Source of the DNA: Limnospira platensis
GTDB taxonomy: Bacteria; Cyanobacteriota; Cyanobacteriia; Cyanobacteriales; Microcoleaceae
Assembly (NCBI RefSeq): GCF_046480435.1
Contig: NZ_PKGC01000033.1
DNA: 40,522 nucleotides
Direction: 5' to 3' (one strand)
Numbering within the stretch: the stretch's first letter is position 1; every line of letters starts with the position of its first letter. Both the position numbers and the translations under genes were made by a program. Of this stretch, positions 26,341 through 35,647 are shown piece by piece. The notes under the pieces were generated by a model. It searched no databases. It was not told where the DNA came from and saw nothing but the letters and a program-made list of their open reading frames with translations.

Positions 26341-27561
26341 ATGTCTAATCAAAAACGAGAACCTGGAGGCTGTGGATGTGCCAGTATTCCCTTTTCAGTA
26401 ATTCTGCTGTTTTTAGGTGGAGGTTATTGGCTATTTACACAGCGAGATAACTTAGACATTGGTCGGTTTCTTAATCATGAAATTATCGCTGACATTCCAT
26501 TTATAAATACTTGGGAATTTCCTACTAATCAATCGCCGCCAACTTTACCCGACATTTCAGACCCTCCGAAAACTACCCAACCACAACCACAACCACAACC
26601 ACAACCACAACCGGAAACACCACCACAATCACCAACAATACAGCCACCTTCTCCCCTACCATCATTGCCACTCAATACCTGGGAAGGTAAACCCATTAGA
26701 GGGATTTATTTAAGTCGTTATAAAGCCACAAATAACGCCAGTGAAGAAACCATTAGGGCTAGGGTTCGTTACTATCGCGATCGCGGTATTAATACCATTA
26801 TTCATGGGGTATGGGGTAACGCTTGTACCATGTATGAAAGCCAAGTTATGCAGGCAAAATTTGGTTATAATAGCTGTCAAAATCTGTTTCAAGAAGAATG
26901 GATTGATTGGTTAATTGATGAAGCCCATAAACACGGCATGGAAGTTCATGCTTACTTTGAAAAAGGCATTAAAATAGACGAAAATAGTCACGCCTTTGAT
27001 CTAGCAGTCCAGAGAGGTTGGATCGTCCCTGGAGTCGATCGCACTCACCCAGGAGTTGATCATTATGTCTTGAATGTTGGCATCCCAGAGGTCGCTCAAT
27101 TTTTCACTGATATTATGGTTGAATTTGTCCAAAAATACCCCCAGATTGATGCAGTCCAATGGGATGATTATTTGGGTTATCATGATGAGTTACCAGGTCA
27201 AATCGATCGCACTCCTAAATTAACTAATTTTGTCCGCAATATGATTGCACAAATGAAAGCCGCTAACCCCTCAGTTAGTTTTGATATCTGCCACCATAAC
27301 CCCTATTGGGCAAAACAGTATTTTGCCGCAGACCTAGAAGCATGGGGGGTCGATCGCTTTTTTATCCAGGTTTATGCTGAAGAAAATTTTGATGATGAAA
27401 TGGTCTATGTCGAAGCCTCTGATGGTATTTCCATTACCGAGAGACAATTAAATCGATTACCCGAGTTGATTGATAATCCTAACATCCCTAATATTTTGCT
27501 ATTTCCTCTCTCCGGAGAACCCGAAAGACTCGCCGACAAGGTGCATGAATTTACCATTTGA
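26341..27561 (+). CDS. Membrane-anchored GHL10-like (family 10 glycosidase-like) protein
   Basis: A 406-residue protein with a short cytoplasmic N terminus containing GGCGCAS, a TM helix at about residues 16-33 (IPFSVILLFLGGGYWLF), and a low-complexity linker with alternating Pro-Gln (residues ~80-95). A glycosidase-like TIM barrel fills about residues 118-400 (IRGIYLSRYKATNN, RGINTIIHGVWGN, HGMEVHAYFEKG, DAVQWDDYLGYHDELP, WGVDRFFIQVYAEENFDDEM). This resembles PF02638/GHL10 "glycosyl hydrolase-like 10". Acidic residues in QWDDYLGYHDE and QVYAEE are candidate catalytic positions. The substrate is unknown; cell-surface or sheath polysaccharide is plausible given the membrane anchor. It is monocistronic. 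Confidence 0.78.
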   Translation: MSNQKREPGGCGCASIPFSVILLFLGGGYWLFTQRDNLDIGRFLNHEIIADIPFINTWEFPTNQSPPTLPDISDPPKTTQPQPQPQPQPQPETPPQSPTIQPPSPLPSLPLNTWEGKPIRGIYLSRYKATNNASEETIRARVRYYRDRGINTIIHGVWGNACTMYESQVMQAKFGYNSCQNLFQEEWIDWLIDEAHKHGMEVHAYFEKGIKIDENSHAFDLAVQRGWIVPGVDRTHPGVDHYVLNVGIPEVAQFFTDIMVEFVQKYPQIDAVQWDDYLGYHDELPGQIDRTPKLTNFVRNMIAQMKAANPSVSFDICHHNPYWAKQYFAADLEAWGVDRFFIQVYAEENFDDEMVYVEASDGISITERQLNRLPELIDNPNIPNILLFPLSGEPERLADKVHEFTI

Positions 27562-27965
27562 ATAAACTTATAAATTAGGTTAATTATCATCATTTCCTCC
27601 TGTGGCTTCCCTGCTTCTATTCTACAGTTAAATTATCTCGGGTTGATTTTTTGGTCAATTTTTTTAAAAAATAGCCCGCCGAAATCGGCCAGAGGGGTTG
27701 ACAGGCGGCGGCGATTAGTGATATCATATTTACATAATCTTAAATAATGGCTATTGTTGCAAAAAAATAATTTAGTGCATATCTGTATTATATAATATGA
27801 TAGCATCAGCCGCTAAAAAAAGCAAGTATCGCCTGAGGGAGGAGGGATTTTAATTTTTGGAGGTAATCAGTTAAAATTATTACAAATATTAAAATTATTG
27901 CCATGATTGCCATTGTATAGACTTTTTTTCGATCAGGTCAGCCCTCAAGGCATTTGCTAATACAG
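27562..27965. other. AT-rich intergenic region upstream of the decayed sensor gene
   Basis: No gene is seen. The region is AT-rich with several A/T runs (27655-27675, 27765-27800). It contains a candidate promoter at 27698-27727, listed separately. A second TATAAT-like stretch occurs near 27790. Confidence 0.5.
27698..27727 (+). promoter_or_regulatory. Candidate promoter of the decayed sensor gene
   Basis: TTGACA (27698-27703) and TATCAT (27722-27727) are spaced by 18 bp on the plus strand, about 240 bp before the start of the broken GAF-PAS-GGDEF gene. The -35 matches consensus exactly and the -10 in five of six positions. Confidence 0.45.
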
Positions 27966-30463
27966 ATGAATAATCAACCCTTGAGAGATTTAAATAGTAA
28001 ATGGGCCGACCAGGTAAAGAATGGTTGTCAGGAACTGCGCGACAGCGACGAAATCAGACAGACTTGGGATCATATCATCGCGACTATGGCCCTGCGGATT
28101 CGGCGATCGCTGAAACTCAAGGAAATTCTACAGACAACAGCCGATGAAGTGCAAAGATTACTGAAATGTGATCGCGTTTTATTGTACGAAATCGACTTGC
28201 ATGGGAATGGTGGCATTGTGGTAGAGGCGGTAGAGGATGAGAGGTGGTCCTTAGAATGAACCATGCACCTTGTAAGATGGGCCCTATCTTTGGTTAGTGG
28301 CGATCGGTTCGATCGCCCTAGAAGCAGGTCAAATTGGGACTTGGGATTGGGATCTCAAAGATACGGTAAACTGGGATCAGCGGATGTATGAGATTTTTGG
28401 GTTGCAAGGTTGGCAGGGTAAAGCAGTTTATCAAGACTGGGCTAATCTAGTCCATCGAGATGATATTACCGAGGTTGAAAAGGCTATGGAAGCAGCCATA
28501 GCCAAAGATAATTTTTTTAATATAGAATTTCGTATTGTTAGACCCGATGGAATCAAGCGTTGGTTGCGAGGGGCAACCATAGTCCAGCACCATAGTGACG
28601 GTACCCGGAGCGATGACGGGGATTAATTACGATATTACCGATCGCAAACAGGCGCTCATTAGCCCTCAAATACAGTGAAGCCAAATATCGCACCATTATT
28701 GAAACCACCCAGGAGGGAGTGTGGGTTTTAGATAAGACAGATAACACCAGCTTTGTCAATCAGCAAATGGCAAAAATGCTAGGCTATTCTGTCACGGATA
28801 TGCTGGGAATGTCTTTCCTAGATTTGATCGACACAGAAGGATCTTCGATGGCTGAAATTTATCTAAACCAGCGTCATCAGGGTATAATGGGTCAACATCG
28901 CGCCAAGCTGTGCCACCGTGATGGTAAAGTGGTCTGGGCTTTGGTTTCTGCTACACCTTTGTTTGATGATCTGGGGCAATATGACGGCTGCATTAAACTG
29001 GTGACAGATATCACCCACATGGTGGAAATACAGGAGGCTTTACAAACTTCTGAGGCGCAGTTGGCTAGTGTATTAAATAGTTCCCTTGATGGGATTATGG
29101 CTTTTCGTTCTCTGCGGGATGAGACTGGGGAAATAGTGGATTTTATCTGGTTGTTGACTAATCCCACGGCTGGCAAATTGGTGGGGCGATCGCCTCAAAA
29201 ATTAATCGGTAAACAATTATTAGAAGAAATGCCGGGAAATAAAACTGATGGTTTATTTGATGCATTAGTCCAAGTGGTGGAGTCCGGCGAACCTTTCCAG
29301 TATGAGTTTCATTATCAACATGATGGCATTGACTGTTGGTTTGAAAATGTGGCGGTTAAATTGGGGGATGGTTTTGCGGTCACTTTCCGGGACGTGACCC
29401 GAACTAAACAGTCAGAAAAGGCTCTCCAACAAGTTAATCAAGAGTTGGAACAAAGGTTAGATGATCTCAAGCAGCGTCACCAAGAGATGGTGATTTTGGG
29501 TGAAATTAACGAATTTTTGCAGGCTTGTAACAATGTCGATGAGGCTTATGAGGCGATCGCCCGCCCAGTCGCACCTTGCTCTTCCCTGAGTGTTCGGGTG
29601 GTCTGTTTAGAACCTGTAGTTCCCGCAACCGGGTTGAAAATGTGGCTCGGTGGGGGTCTGATTTGCATTCAGCAGTTGATTTTGACCCTAAGCATTGTTG
29701 GGGACTGCGCCGGGGTCGTCCCTATGAAGTAGGAAATCAACGCTCAGGTCCTCGGTGTCAGTATATCCAAAACACTACAGAATTGGCGGTTACCCTTTGT
29801 ATTCCCATGGTAGCTCAGGGGGAAACTTTGGGATGATTTTATCTAGCTACCAAAACCGCCACGGCTTGATCTGAACCAAAACAGCAATTAGCCCGCACTG
29901 TATCGGAACAGTTAAGTTTAGCGATCGCTAATTTAAACCTCCGAGAAACCCTCCAAAATCAGAGTATCCGAGATCCATTAACTGGATTATTTAACCGCCG
30001 CTATTTGGAAGAATCCTTTAATCAAGAGATTCTCCGCGCCCAACGTCAACAGCACCCCATTGGTGTGATCATGCTAGATATAGACCATTTTAAGCAGTTT
30101 AACGACACCTTTGGTCATTATGCAGGGGATTATGTCTTACGGGTGGTTGCTGAAGTATTGAAAAACAGTGTGCGCGGTTCAGATATTGCTTGTCGCTATG
30201 GCGGCGAGGAAATGACTCTAATTATGCCAGAATTGTCTTTACCCGCTATCTGCGATCGGGCTGAAGCTATCCGCACTGCTATTAGCCAACTGCGTCTCAA
30301 CCATAACGGTCAAAATTTAAACACCCTCACCGCCTCTATAGGAGTTGCTTGTTTTCCTCAACATGGAACTACCCCCATGGCTGTAATCAAGGCGGCTGAT
30401 GGGGCTTTATATCGCCCTAAGGCTAACGGACGTAACTGTGCGATCGTTGCCACCTTATCTTAA
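27966..30463 (+). pseudogene. Decayed GAF-PAS-PAS-PAS-GAF-GGDEF sensor diguanylate cyclase
   Basis: Read through its lesions, this was one large sensor protein: a partial GAF (27966-28259, ...DEVQRLLKCDRVLLYEIDLHGNG), a PAS_3 domain (28297-28610, GTWDWDLKDTVNWDQRMYEIFG), two further PAS domains (about 28665-29400), a coiled linker, a second GAF (29576-29880, DFDPKHCWGLRRGRP) and a GGDEF domain (about 29960-30463). The lesions are a stop and small deletion near 28257-28296, frameshifts near 28605, 28660 and 29570, and in-frame TGA codons at 29834 and 29867. The GGDEF part keeps DIDHFKQFNDTFGH, the active-site GGEEM and an RGSD inhibitory site five residues before it. A separate c-di-GMP synthase starting at 30005 is conceivable, but it would lack the signalling context. 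Sequencing error for some indels cannot be excluded. Confidence 0.85.
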
Positions 30464-30515
30464 TTTATTCTACCTGCTTCTGGGAGAGTTTGTCAACCTT
30501 GCCTAAAGGGTGAAG

Positions 30516-32338
30516 TTAGAATAAGAAATAGCGCTGCGCCATGGGTAAAACTGTGGCGGGTTCACAGGTTAGCAGTTCCCCGTCTGCCGTGACTTCGTAG
30601 GTTTCTGGGTCTACTTCTATATGGGGTAAACTATCGTTTAATTTCATGTCTAATTTACTCAAATGGCGGGTATTATATACCGGAACTGTCGCTTTTTTTA
30701 AACCCAGTTTTTGCATGGTTTTACCCGCCAAAGAAGCCTGGGAAACAAAGGTTAATGATGTGGCAGATATCGCCCCTCCGAAACTTGCAAACATCGGACG
30801 CATATAAACCGGTTGGGGTGTGGGAATACTAGCGTTGGGGTCTCCCATTTGCGACCAGGCGATCGCCCCCCCTTTAATCACGATTTCCGGTTTAACTCCA
30901 AAAAATGCCGGTTTCCATAGACATAAATCTGCTAATTTACCCTCTTCAACCGAACCGACATAATCATTAATTCCATGGGCAATAGCAGGATTAATGGTAT
31001 ACTTAGCAATATAGCGTTTAGCCCGGAAATTATCATGGGTTTCTGCCGCATTTTCTGGGGATGATAATAACCCCCTTTGTACCTTCATTTTATGGGCGGT
31101 TTGCCAGGTGCGGATAATCGTTTCTCCTACCCTTCCCATAGCTTGGGAGTCCGAGGCTATCATACTAAATGCGCCGAGGTCGTGAAGGATATCTTCGGCG
31201 GCGATGGTTTCCCGACGTATGCGGGACTCAGCAAAGGCAACATCTTCGGGAATATGGCGATCGAGATGGTGACATACCATCAACATATCTAAATGTTCTT
31301 CTAGGGTATTTGCCGTATAGGGACGGGTGGGGTTAGTGGAGGAAGGCAGCACATTTTTATAACTACAAACTTTGATAATATCTGGCGCATGACCACCCCC
31401 CGCGCCTTCCGTGTGGTAGGTGTGAATTACCCGGTCTTTAAACGCGGCTATGGTATTCTCTACAAACCCCGCCTCATTGAGAGTATCTGTGTGAATAGCT
31501 ACTTGGATATCATATTTATCAGCAACTGTTAAACAAACATCGATCGCCGNNNNNNNNNNNNNNNNNNNNNNNNNNNNNNNNNNNNNNNNNNNNNNNNNNN
31601 NNNNNNNNNNNNNNNNNNNNNNNNNNNNNNNNNNNNNNNNNNNNNNNNNNNNNNNGGTGTAGTTCCCCAATCTTCATGAAGTTTTAAACCCATAGCCCCC
31701 GCCATTACCTGTTCAACTAAGCCTTGAGGTTGGGCGCTGTTTCCCTTCCCTAAAAATCCTAAATTCATCGGGAAGGCTTCCGCCGCCTGTAGCATTCGAT
31801 GAATATTCCATGCTCCCGGAGTGCAGGTAGTGGCATTTGTTCCCGTGGCGGGTCCGGTGCCACCTCCTAACATAGTGGTAATTCCAGAGGCGATCGCCGT
31901 TTCAATTTGCTGGGGACAAATAAAGTGAATATGGCTATCAATTCCACCAGCCGTTAGGATTTTACCTTCTCCCGCAATAGCCTCCGTAGACGGACCAATA
32001 ATAATATCAACGTTGTCTTGAATATAGGGATTTCCCGCTTTACCAATTTTACAGATTTTACCGTCTTTAATACCCACATCAGCTTTAATAATTCCCCACC
32101 AGTCTAAAATTAGGGCATTAGTAATTACCACATCAACCGCCCCATCTTCCCTAGAAATGGGAGATTGTCCCATACCATCTCGAATTACTTTACCCCCTCC
32201 AAATTTGACCTCATCTCCGTAAGTAGTTAGGTCTCTTTCTACTTCTATAAATAGTTCTGTATCCGCTAATCTAATGCGATCGCCTACCGTTGGTCCGAAG
32301 GTTTCCGCGTAGGCTTGTCTATCCATGCGATAACTCAT
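30516..32338 (-). CDS. ureC: Urease alpha subunit (interrupted by assembly gap)
   Basis: This is the catalytic subunit of urease, hydrolysing urea to ammonia and carbamate with a dinickel centre in the cytoplasm. All key residues are visible: GGIDSHIHFI (Ni ligands), the carbamylated Lys in GLKLHEDWG, QVAIHTDTLNE, HTEGAGGGHAPD, the catalytic flap His in MVCHHLDRHIPEDVAFAESRIR, and Asp in MIASDSQAMGR. The run of N at 31550-31655 falls between GTTP and AIDVCL, where homologues have only one extra Ala. Removing the N and adding two bases gives 572 residues, the normal urease alpha length. So this is one intact gene, not two fragments. It is last in ureD-ureA-ureB-ureC, 64 bp after ureB. Confidence 0.95.
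31550..31655. other. Assembly gap inside ureC (106 N)
   Basis: Unresolved bases. Flanking codons read ...GGA ACT ACA CC on one side and CG GCG ATC GAT on the other (minus strand). Urease homology predicts only about two missing bases (Pro-Ala-Ala-Ile-Asp), so the N count is a placeholder. Confidence 0.9.
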
Positions 32339-32402
32339 TTTTGGCTCCTAATTAATCACAATATAGCTATTTTTAAGCTGGCGGCGGGTTAACTCCCCAG
32401 AT

Positions 32403-32765
32403 TTACTTAGGCTTTTTTTTGGACTTATCTTTTTTGCGTTTTTCCCGCTTAACTTCTGGTGATAATGTGCCATTAATTAACCCATTAAAACCGTAAACTT
32501 CACCACTTCCGGCTAGAGTCACTAATTCGACTTCTCGCTGGTCTCCTGGTTCAAATCTGATGGCTGTACCAGCGGGGATATTTAAGCGCATTCCCCTAGC
32601 TGTTTCTCTGGCAAATTCTAAGGCGGGATTGACTTCGTAAAAGTGAAAATGAGAACCGACTTGGATGGGGCGATCGCCTGTATTTGCCACATTGATTTTG
32701 ACAGTTTCGCGACCCGAATTAAGTTCGATTTCTCCTGGTTTAACGATTATTTCTCCGGGAATCAT
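32403..32765 (-). CDS. ureB: Urease beta subunit
   Basis: A 120-residue structural subunit of the three-subunit bacterial urease (UreA3B3C3). The family core is complete: MIPGEIIVKPGEIELN at the start, NTGDRPIQVGSHFHFYEVNPALEFAR, GMRLNIPAGTAIRFEPGDQREVELV, and VYGFNGLINGTL. Typical UreB is about 100-106 residues; here a lysine/arginine-rich tail (KREKRKKDKSKKKPK, 11 of 15 residues basic) extends the C terminus. The gene lies 22 bp downstream of ureA and 64 bp upstream of ureC, in the standard ABC order. Confidence 0.95.
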   Translation of the reverse strand: MIPGEIIVKPGEIELNSGRETVKINVANTGDRPIQVGSHFHFYEVNPALEFARETARGMRLNIPAGTAIRFEPGDQREVELVTLAGSGEVYGFNGLINGTLSPEVKREKRKKDKSKKKPK

Positions 32766-32787
32766 AGTTAATTAAATAGTGATTGTT

Positions 32788-33090
32788 TTACTGGATAGGA
32801 TTATGAACTGTTACCAACTTCGTACCATCGGGAAATGTCGCTTCTACCTGTACCTCGTCCACCATTTCCGCTACCCCTTCCATAACATCATCCTTAGTTA
32901 AAAGAGTCGTTCCATAACTCATTAAATCCGCCACAGTGCGACCATCTCGCGCCCCTTCTAAAATGGCAGCAGATAGGTAAGCGACAGCTTCGGGATAGTT
33001 CAATTTAACTCCCCTGGCTTTACGGCGCTCCGCTACTAAGGCGGCAGTAAAAATTAGCAATTTGTCTTTTTCTTGGGGTGATAGTTGCAT
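32788..33090 (-). CDS. ureA: Urease gamma subunit
   Basis: A 100-residue gamma subunit of urease, from the ATG at 33090 (MQLSPQEKDKLLIF), which has an AAGGAG ribosome site six bases upstream; a TTG two codons earlier is unlikely. Visible family blocks are ALVAERRKARGVKLNYPEAVAYLSAAILEGARDGRTVADLM, the conserved VPDMV-like segment (EGVAEMVDEVQVEATFPDGTKLVTVHNPI) and the usual length. It lies between ureD and ureB, 27 bp after ureD. The urease accessory genes ureE, ureF and ureG are not in this window. Confidence 0.96.
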   Translation of the reverse strand: MQLSPQEKDKLLIFTAALVAERRKARGVKLNYPEAVAYLSAAILEGARDGRTVADLMSYGTTLLTKDDVMEGVAEMVDEVQVEATFPDGTKLVTVHNPIQ

Positions 33091-33117
33091 CCACAACTCC
33101 TTAAATTCGTGAAATTA

Positions 33118-33960
33118 TTAAACGTTCCACACTCGCGGTTTAGTGATGTTTTTTCCTGATAAATTGGGGCGTAATAACTGCCAAATTTGGGTAAACCAGG
33201 CGATCGCCTCTTGGCTAGACGGACCACGATAACGACACAATAACCCTGATAACAGTTGAGTCGCCCCGGCTTCTCCTTCGCTTTGGTGTTCACCCCACAG
33301 CATTCTAACATGGTTTAGGGTCTCTTTGGAAACAGGTTCACCCACCCAGGTGAGGGTAGCAACTACAGGCCATCCTCCTAAGCCGTGGGGACTCTCTAAA
33401 ATGGTTTCACCCCCAGGAAGCCATTGTCTATCTATCCATAGTGGTTTCTCATTTTGCCATATTTCCGTGTGCGATCGCCACTCTCCCTGTCCAAAATTTT
33501 CCCCCCTGGCTGAACGACCAAACCGGGTAATTTCCCATCCTAACCAGGTCGCTTCTGGGGCTAATTCTACCCGTAAATCTTGACGATAAATAGCACCATT
33601 AAAAATGATGGTTTCCCGTGGTAAATATTCCAAATAAGCGCCTTTTTCTAGTTTAATCTTAACATTTTGGCTGGCAGTTTTTCCCGTGCTACGATAAACT
33701 CTACTCGCCGCCGCCGTAGTTAATAAAACTTTCGTATCCGCTTGTAAATGCAGGTTTTGGGAAAGGCGATCGCCCCCCACCATTCCCCCGGCGGTATGTA
33801 ATGCTACACTATGGCAAATTTCCTCACCTGGCGGATAAAAAGGGCGTTGGATTTTATAGGGGGCCGTGGTATACTTATCAACTACTTGGGTAATGCCATG
33901 ATTTTGGGAATATGTCAGGTTAAGAATACCATGCCATTCTGACGGGTTACAGTCACTCAT
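33118..33960 (-). CDS. ureD: Urease accessory protein UreD
   Basis: A 280-residue UreD (UreH) protein, the scaffold that binds apo-urease and, with UreF and UreG, delivers nickel and drives carbamylation of the active-site lysine. Family features are visible: GGMVGGDRLSQNLHL, LTTAAASRVYRSTGKTASQNV, LEYLPRETIIFNGAIYRQDLRVEL, and GWEITRFGRSARGE. The ATG at 33960 begins MSDCNPSEWHGILNLTY, typical for cyanobacterial UreD. It is the first gene of the ureDABC operon. An AT-rich triple repeat of TTGATAA (about 33964-33984) lies directly upstream, where the promoter should be. Confidence 0.94.
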   Translation of the reverse strand: MSDCNPSEWHGILNLTYSQNHGITQVVDKYTTAPYKIQRPFYPPGEEICHSVALHTAGGMVGGDRLSQNLHLQADTKVLLTTAAASRVYRSTGKTASQNVKIKLEKGAYLEYLPRETIIFNGAIYRQDLRVELAPEATWLGWEITRFGRSARGENFGQGEWRSHTEIWQNEKPLWIDRQWLPGGETILESPHGLGGWPVVATLTWVGEPVSKETLNHVRMLWGEHQSEGEAGATQLLSGLLCRYRGPSSQEAIAWFTQIWQLLRPNLSGKNITKPRVWNV

Positions 33961-33987
33961 TAATTGATAATTGATAATTGATAACTA

Positions 33988-34017
33988 ACTCCCTCTGGGG
34001 TTAGGCGGTGAGGGAGT
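33988..34017. terminator. Hairpin between murQ and ureD
   Basis: ACTCCCTC (33988-33995) and GAGGGAGT (34010-34017) are perfect 8-bp arms with a 14-nt loop, about 47 bp past the murQ stop on the minus strand. It plausibly ends the murQ transcript before the urease operon; the minus-strand sequence beyond it (TAGTTATCAATTATC) is AT-rich, but not a pure U-tract. Confidence 0.5.
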
Positions 34018-34063
34018 GACGAAAACCTGAGAGTGGGGATTAGATAGTTGACTGCATAATTAT

Positions 34064-35048
34064 TCACAATGATGATGATTTTTGATGCTTTAACACCGCA
34101 TCTCTCAATTGTCCTTGACATTCATCAAGCAGTTGAATTCCCCCTTCCGCATCCAAATCAGTCCAATACATTAATAGGGCTAATTTCACCGATTTATTAC
34201 TGCGTTCTAATAATTCGGCTGCTTGTTGGCGAGTCATACCTGTTAAATCAATTAAAATACGCATCGCCCGATCGCGTAATTTATTATTCGTCACCGCCAC
34301 ATCAACCATGCGATTACCGTAGACTTTTCCTAGCCTAACCATCACACTGGTTGAGATAATATTTAATGCCATTTTGGTCACAGTTCCCGCTTTTAGGCGA
34401 GTGGAACCCGCCAGGATTTCTGGACCTACTAAAAGGCGGATATCCACATCAGCATCAAACGTCACTTGTTCCCTGGGAACACAAGCCATAAATATGGTTT
34501 TTGCCCCTCGGCTTTTAGCTGCTTGTAGCGCCCCATGANNNNNNNNNNNNNNNNNNNNNNNNNNNNNNNNNNNNNNNNNNNNNNNNNNNNNNNNNNNNNT
34601 AGGGAGTTGTGCCGCCCGCCGTAATTCCTAGGACGATATCTAACTCCGTGATTTGGCGGTGGGCGATCGCTTTTTCCCCATCCGTGACCCTATCTTCTAA
34701 TTCCTCCGAACTACGAATTAAAGCCCCTGCGCCCCCCGCAATAATCCCCTGTACCAATTCCGGGGGACTACAGAAGGTGGGCGGACATTCAGCCGCATCT
34801 AACACCCCTAAACGGCCACTGGTACCCGCCCCCACGTAAAATAACCTCCCCCCTTTTTTTAGGGCTTGTGTAGTTAGGTCAATGGCTTGGGCCAGAGATT
34901 CGCGCGCATGGGCGATCGCCAGTAAAGTTCTAGCATCCTCGCGGTTAAACAAATCCACTAATTCCAAGGAAGTCAGGCGATCGAGGTTTTCACTACTCGC
35001 ATTAGCCTGTTCCGTCAATAAATGGCCCCGCGTTTCCAAATTAGTCAT
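34064..35048 (-). CDS. murQ: N-acetylmuramic acid 6-phosphate etherase (interrupted by assembly gap)
   Basis: MurQ cleaves the D-lactyl ether of MurNAc-6-phosphate to give GlcNAc-6-phosphate, recycling peptidoglycan sugars in the cytoplasm. The N-terminal part has the SIS fold and signature GGRLFYVGAGTSGRLGVLDAAECPPTF; the C-terminal part has GSTRLKAGTVTKMALNIISTSVMVRLGKVYGNRMVDV. The run of N at 34539-34599 falls between GITAGGTTP(Y) and (V)HGALQAAK; homologues have just Tyr-Val there, so about three bases are missing and the gene is intact at about 308 residues. The start at 35048 (MTNLETRGHLLTEQANA) matches the family; a frame from 35069 adds seven residues. It lies 32 bp after the DUF3110 gene and probably shares its transcript. 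Confidence 0.92.
34539..34599. other. Assembly gap inside murQ (61 N)
   Basis: Unresolved bases. Minus-strand flanks read ...ACA ACT CCC TA and T CAT GGG GCG, where MurQ homologues have Pro-Tyr-Val-His-Gly. Only about three bases are therefore missing, and the N count is a placeholder. Confidence 0.88.
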
Positions 35049-35080
35049 TTTTTGCTGTTCGTCCTTCACAAGTGATCAGG

Positions 35081-35467
35081 CTAAAGTAAACCTTCTAGGC
35101 GACGGCGAATGCTGTCGAGTTCGTCTGATGGAAATTCTGAGGATTCCTCTGAGTCCCTTTCGTCTTGGGTTTTGCCTTGTTTTTCCCACTCAAACTCCTC
35201 CACATTATTTTCTGGAGGAATTGCTAAAGCCCCAGACGGAATCAACTCCCAATCATAATCTACACTGCGACAGAATTCTTTGATTTCATCATCATCAATT
35301 GCCTCAATACAGGGACTGGGGAAATCTTGGGCTTCCAACAAACCACCAAAGCGGAGGGCATCGTCTTCCTCCTCAAACATTAACACCTTATTGCGATCGC
35401 CCATCTGAATTGTATGGATTCCCTCATTATCAGTCCCGGCATTGAACAGCAAGACATAGACTTTCAT
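35081..35467 (-). CDS. DUF3110 domain-containing protein
   Basis: A 128-residue protein from the ATG at 35467 (MKVYVLLFNAGTDNEGIHTIQ), the usual start of this family; an upstream frame to 35491 adds eight residues. DUF3110 occupies about residues 1-90 (VLMFEEEDDALRFGGLLEAQDFPSPCIEAIDDDEIKEFCRSVDYDWELI) and is conserved in cyanobacteria and plastid-bearing eukaryotes; its function is unestablished. The acidic, Glu/Ser-rich C terminus ends in a short helix (DELDSIRRRLEGLL). It is followed 32 bp later by murQ, probably in one transcript, and is divergent from the methyltransferase gene. Confidence 0.85.
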   Translation of the reverse strand: MKVYVLLFNAGTDNEGIHTIQMGDRNKVLMFEEEDDALRFGGLLEAQDFPSPCIEAIDDDEIKEFCRSVDYDWELIPSGALAIPPENNVEEFEWEKQGKTQDERDSEESSEFPSDELDSIRRRLEGLL

Positions 35468-35591
35468 GATCTTGAATCGGGTTGTTAACAACAGCTTTAT
35501 CTTATCTTACAACCTCCGATCACCTTTTCTCTCAACTCCACCAGATGATCGCCATTCCAGACCCGCCCCCTTCCGGTTGAGATGTGCTAAC

Positions 35592-35606
35592 CAGTCTGCT
35601 AGACTG
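35592..35606. promoter_or_regulatory. Short inverted repeat upstream of the methyltransferase gene
   Basis: CAGTCT (35592-35597) and AGACTG (35601-35606) are perfect 6-bp arms around a GCT loop, about 40 bp before the start codon at 35648. It is a possible operator or leader hairpin; position is the only support. Confidence 0.3.
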
Positions 35607-35647
35607 TCTCCACCAGCTAAATATCACAAATCGGAAGATTATCTTGC

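Noticed and set aside
26581..26615. Short CCACAA tandem repeats that could suggest a CRISPR-like or regulatory array
   Set aside because: They encode a Pro-Gln linker within the GHL10-like protein, in frame, with a 6-bp unit; there are no spacers.
29834..29869. TGA codons as possible recoding sites (selenocysteine or readthrough)
   Set aside because: The gene has several independent frameshifts, no SECIS-like element is evident, and no family precedent is known; decay is simpler.
31529..31670. Two separate urease alpha fragments overlapping an N-run
   Set aside because: The flanking codons meet within one or two residues of the family alignment, so it is one gene with an assembly gap.
33961..33984. 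Triple TTGATAATTGATAA repeat as a possible operator array
   Set aside because: The AT-rich simple repeat is short and resembles common intergenic fill; nothing distinguishes it as a binding site.
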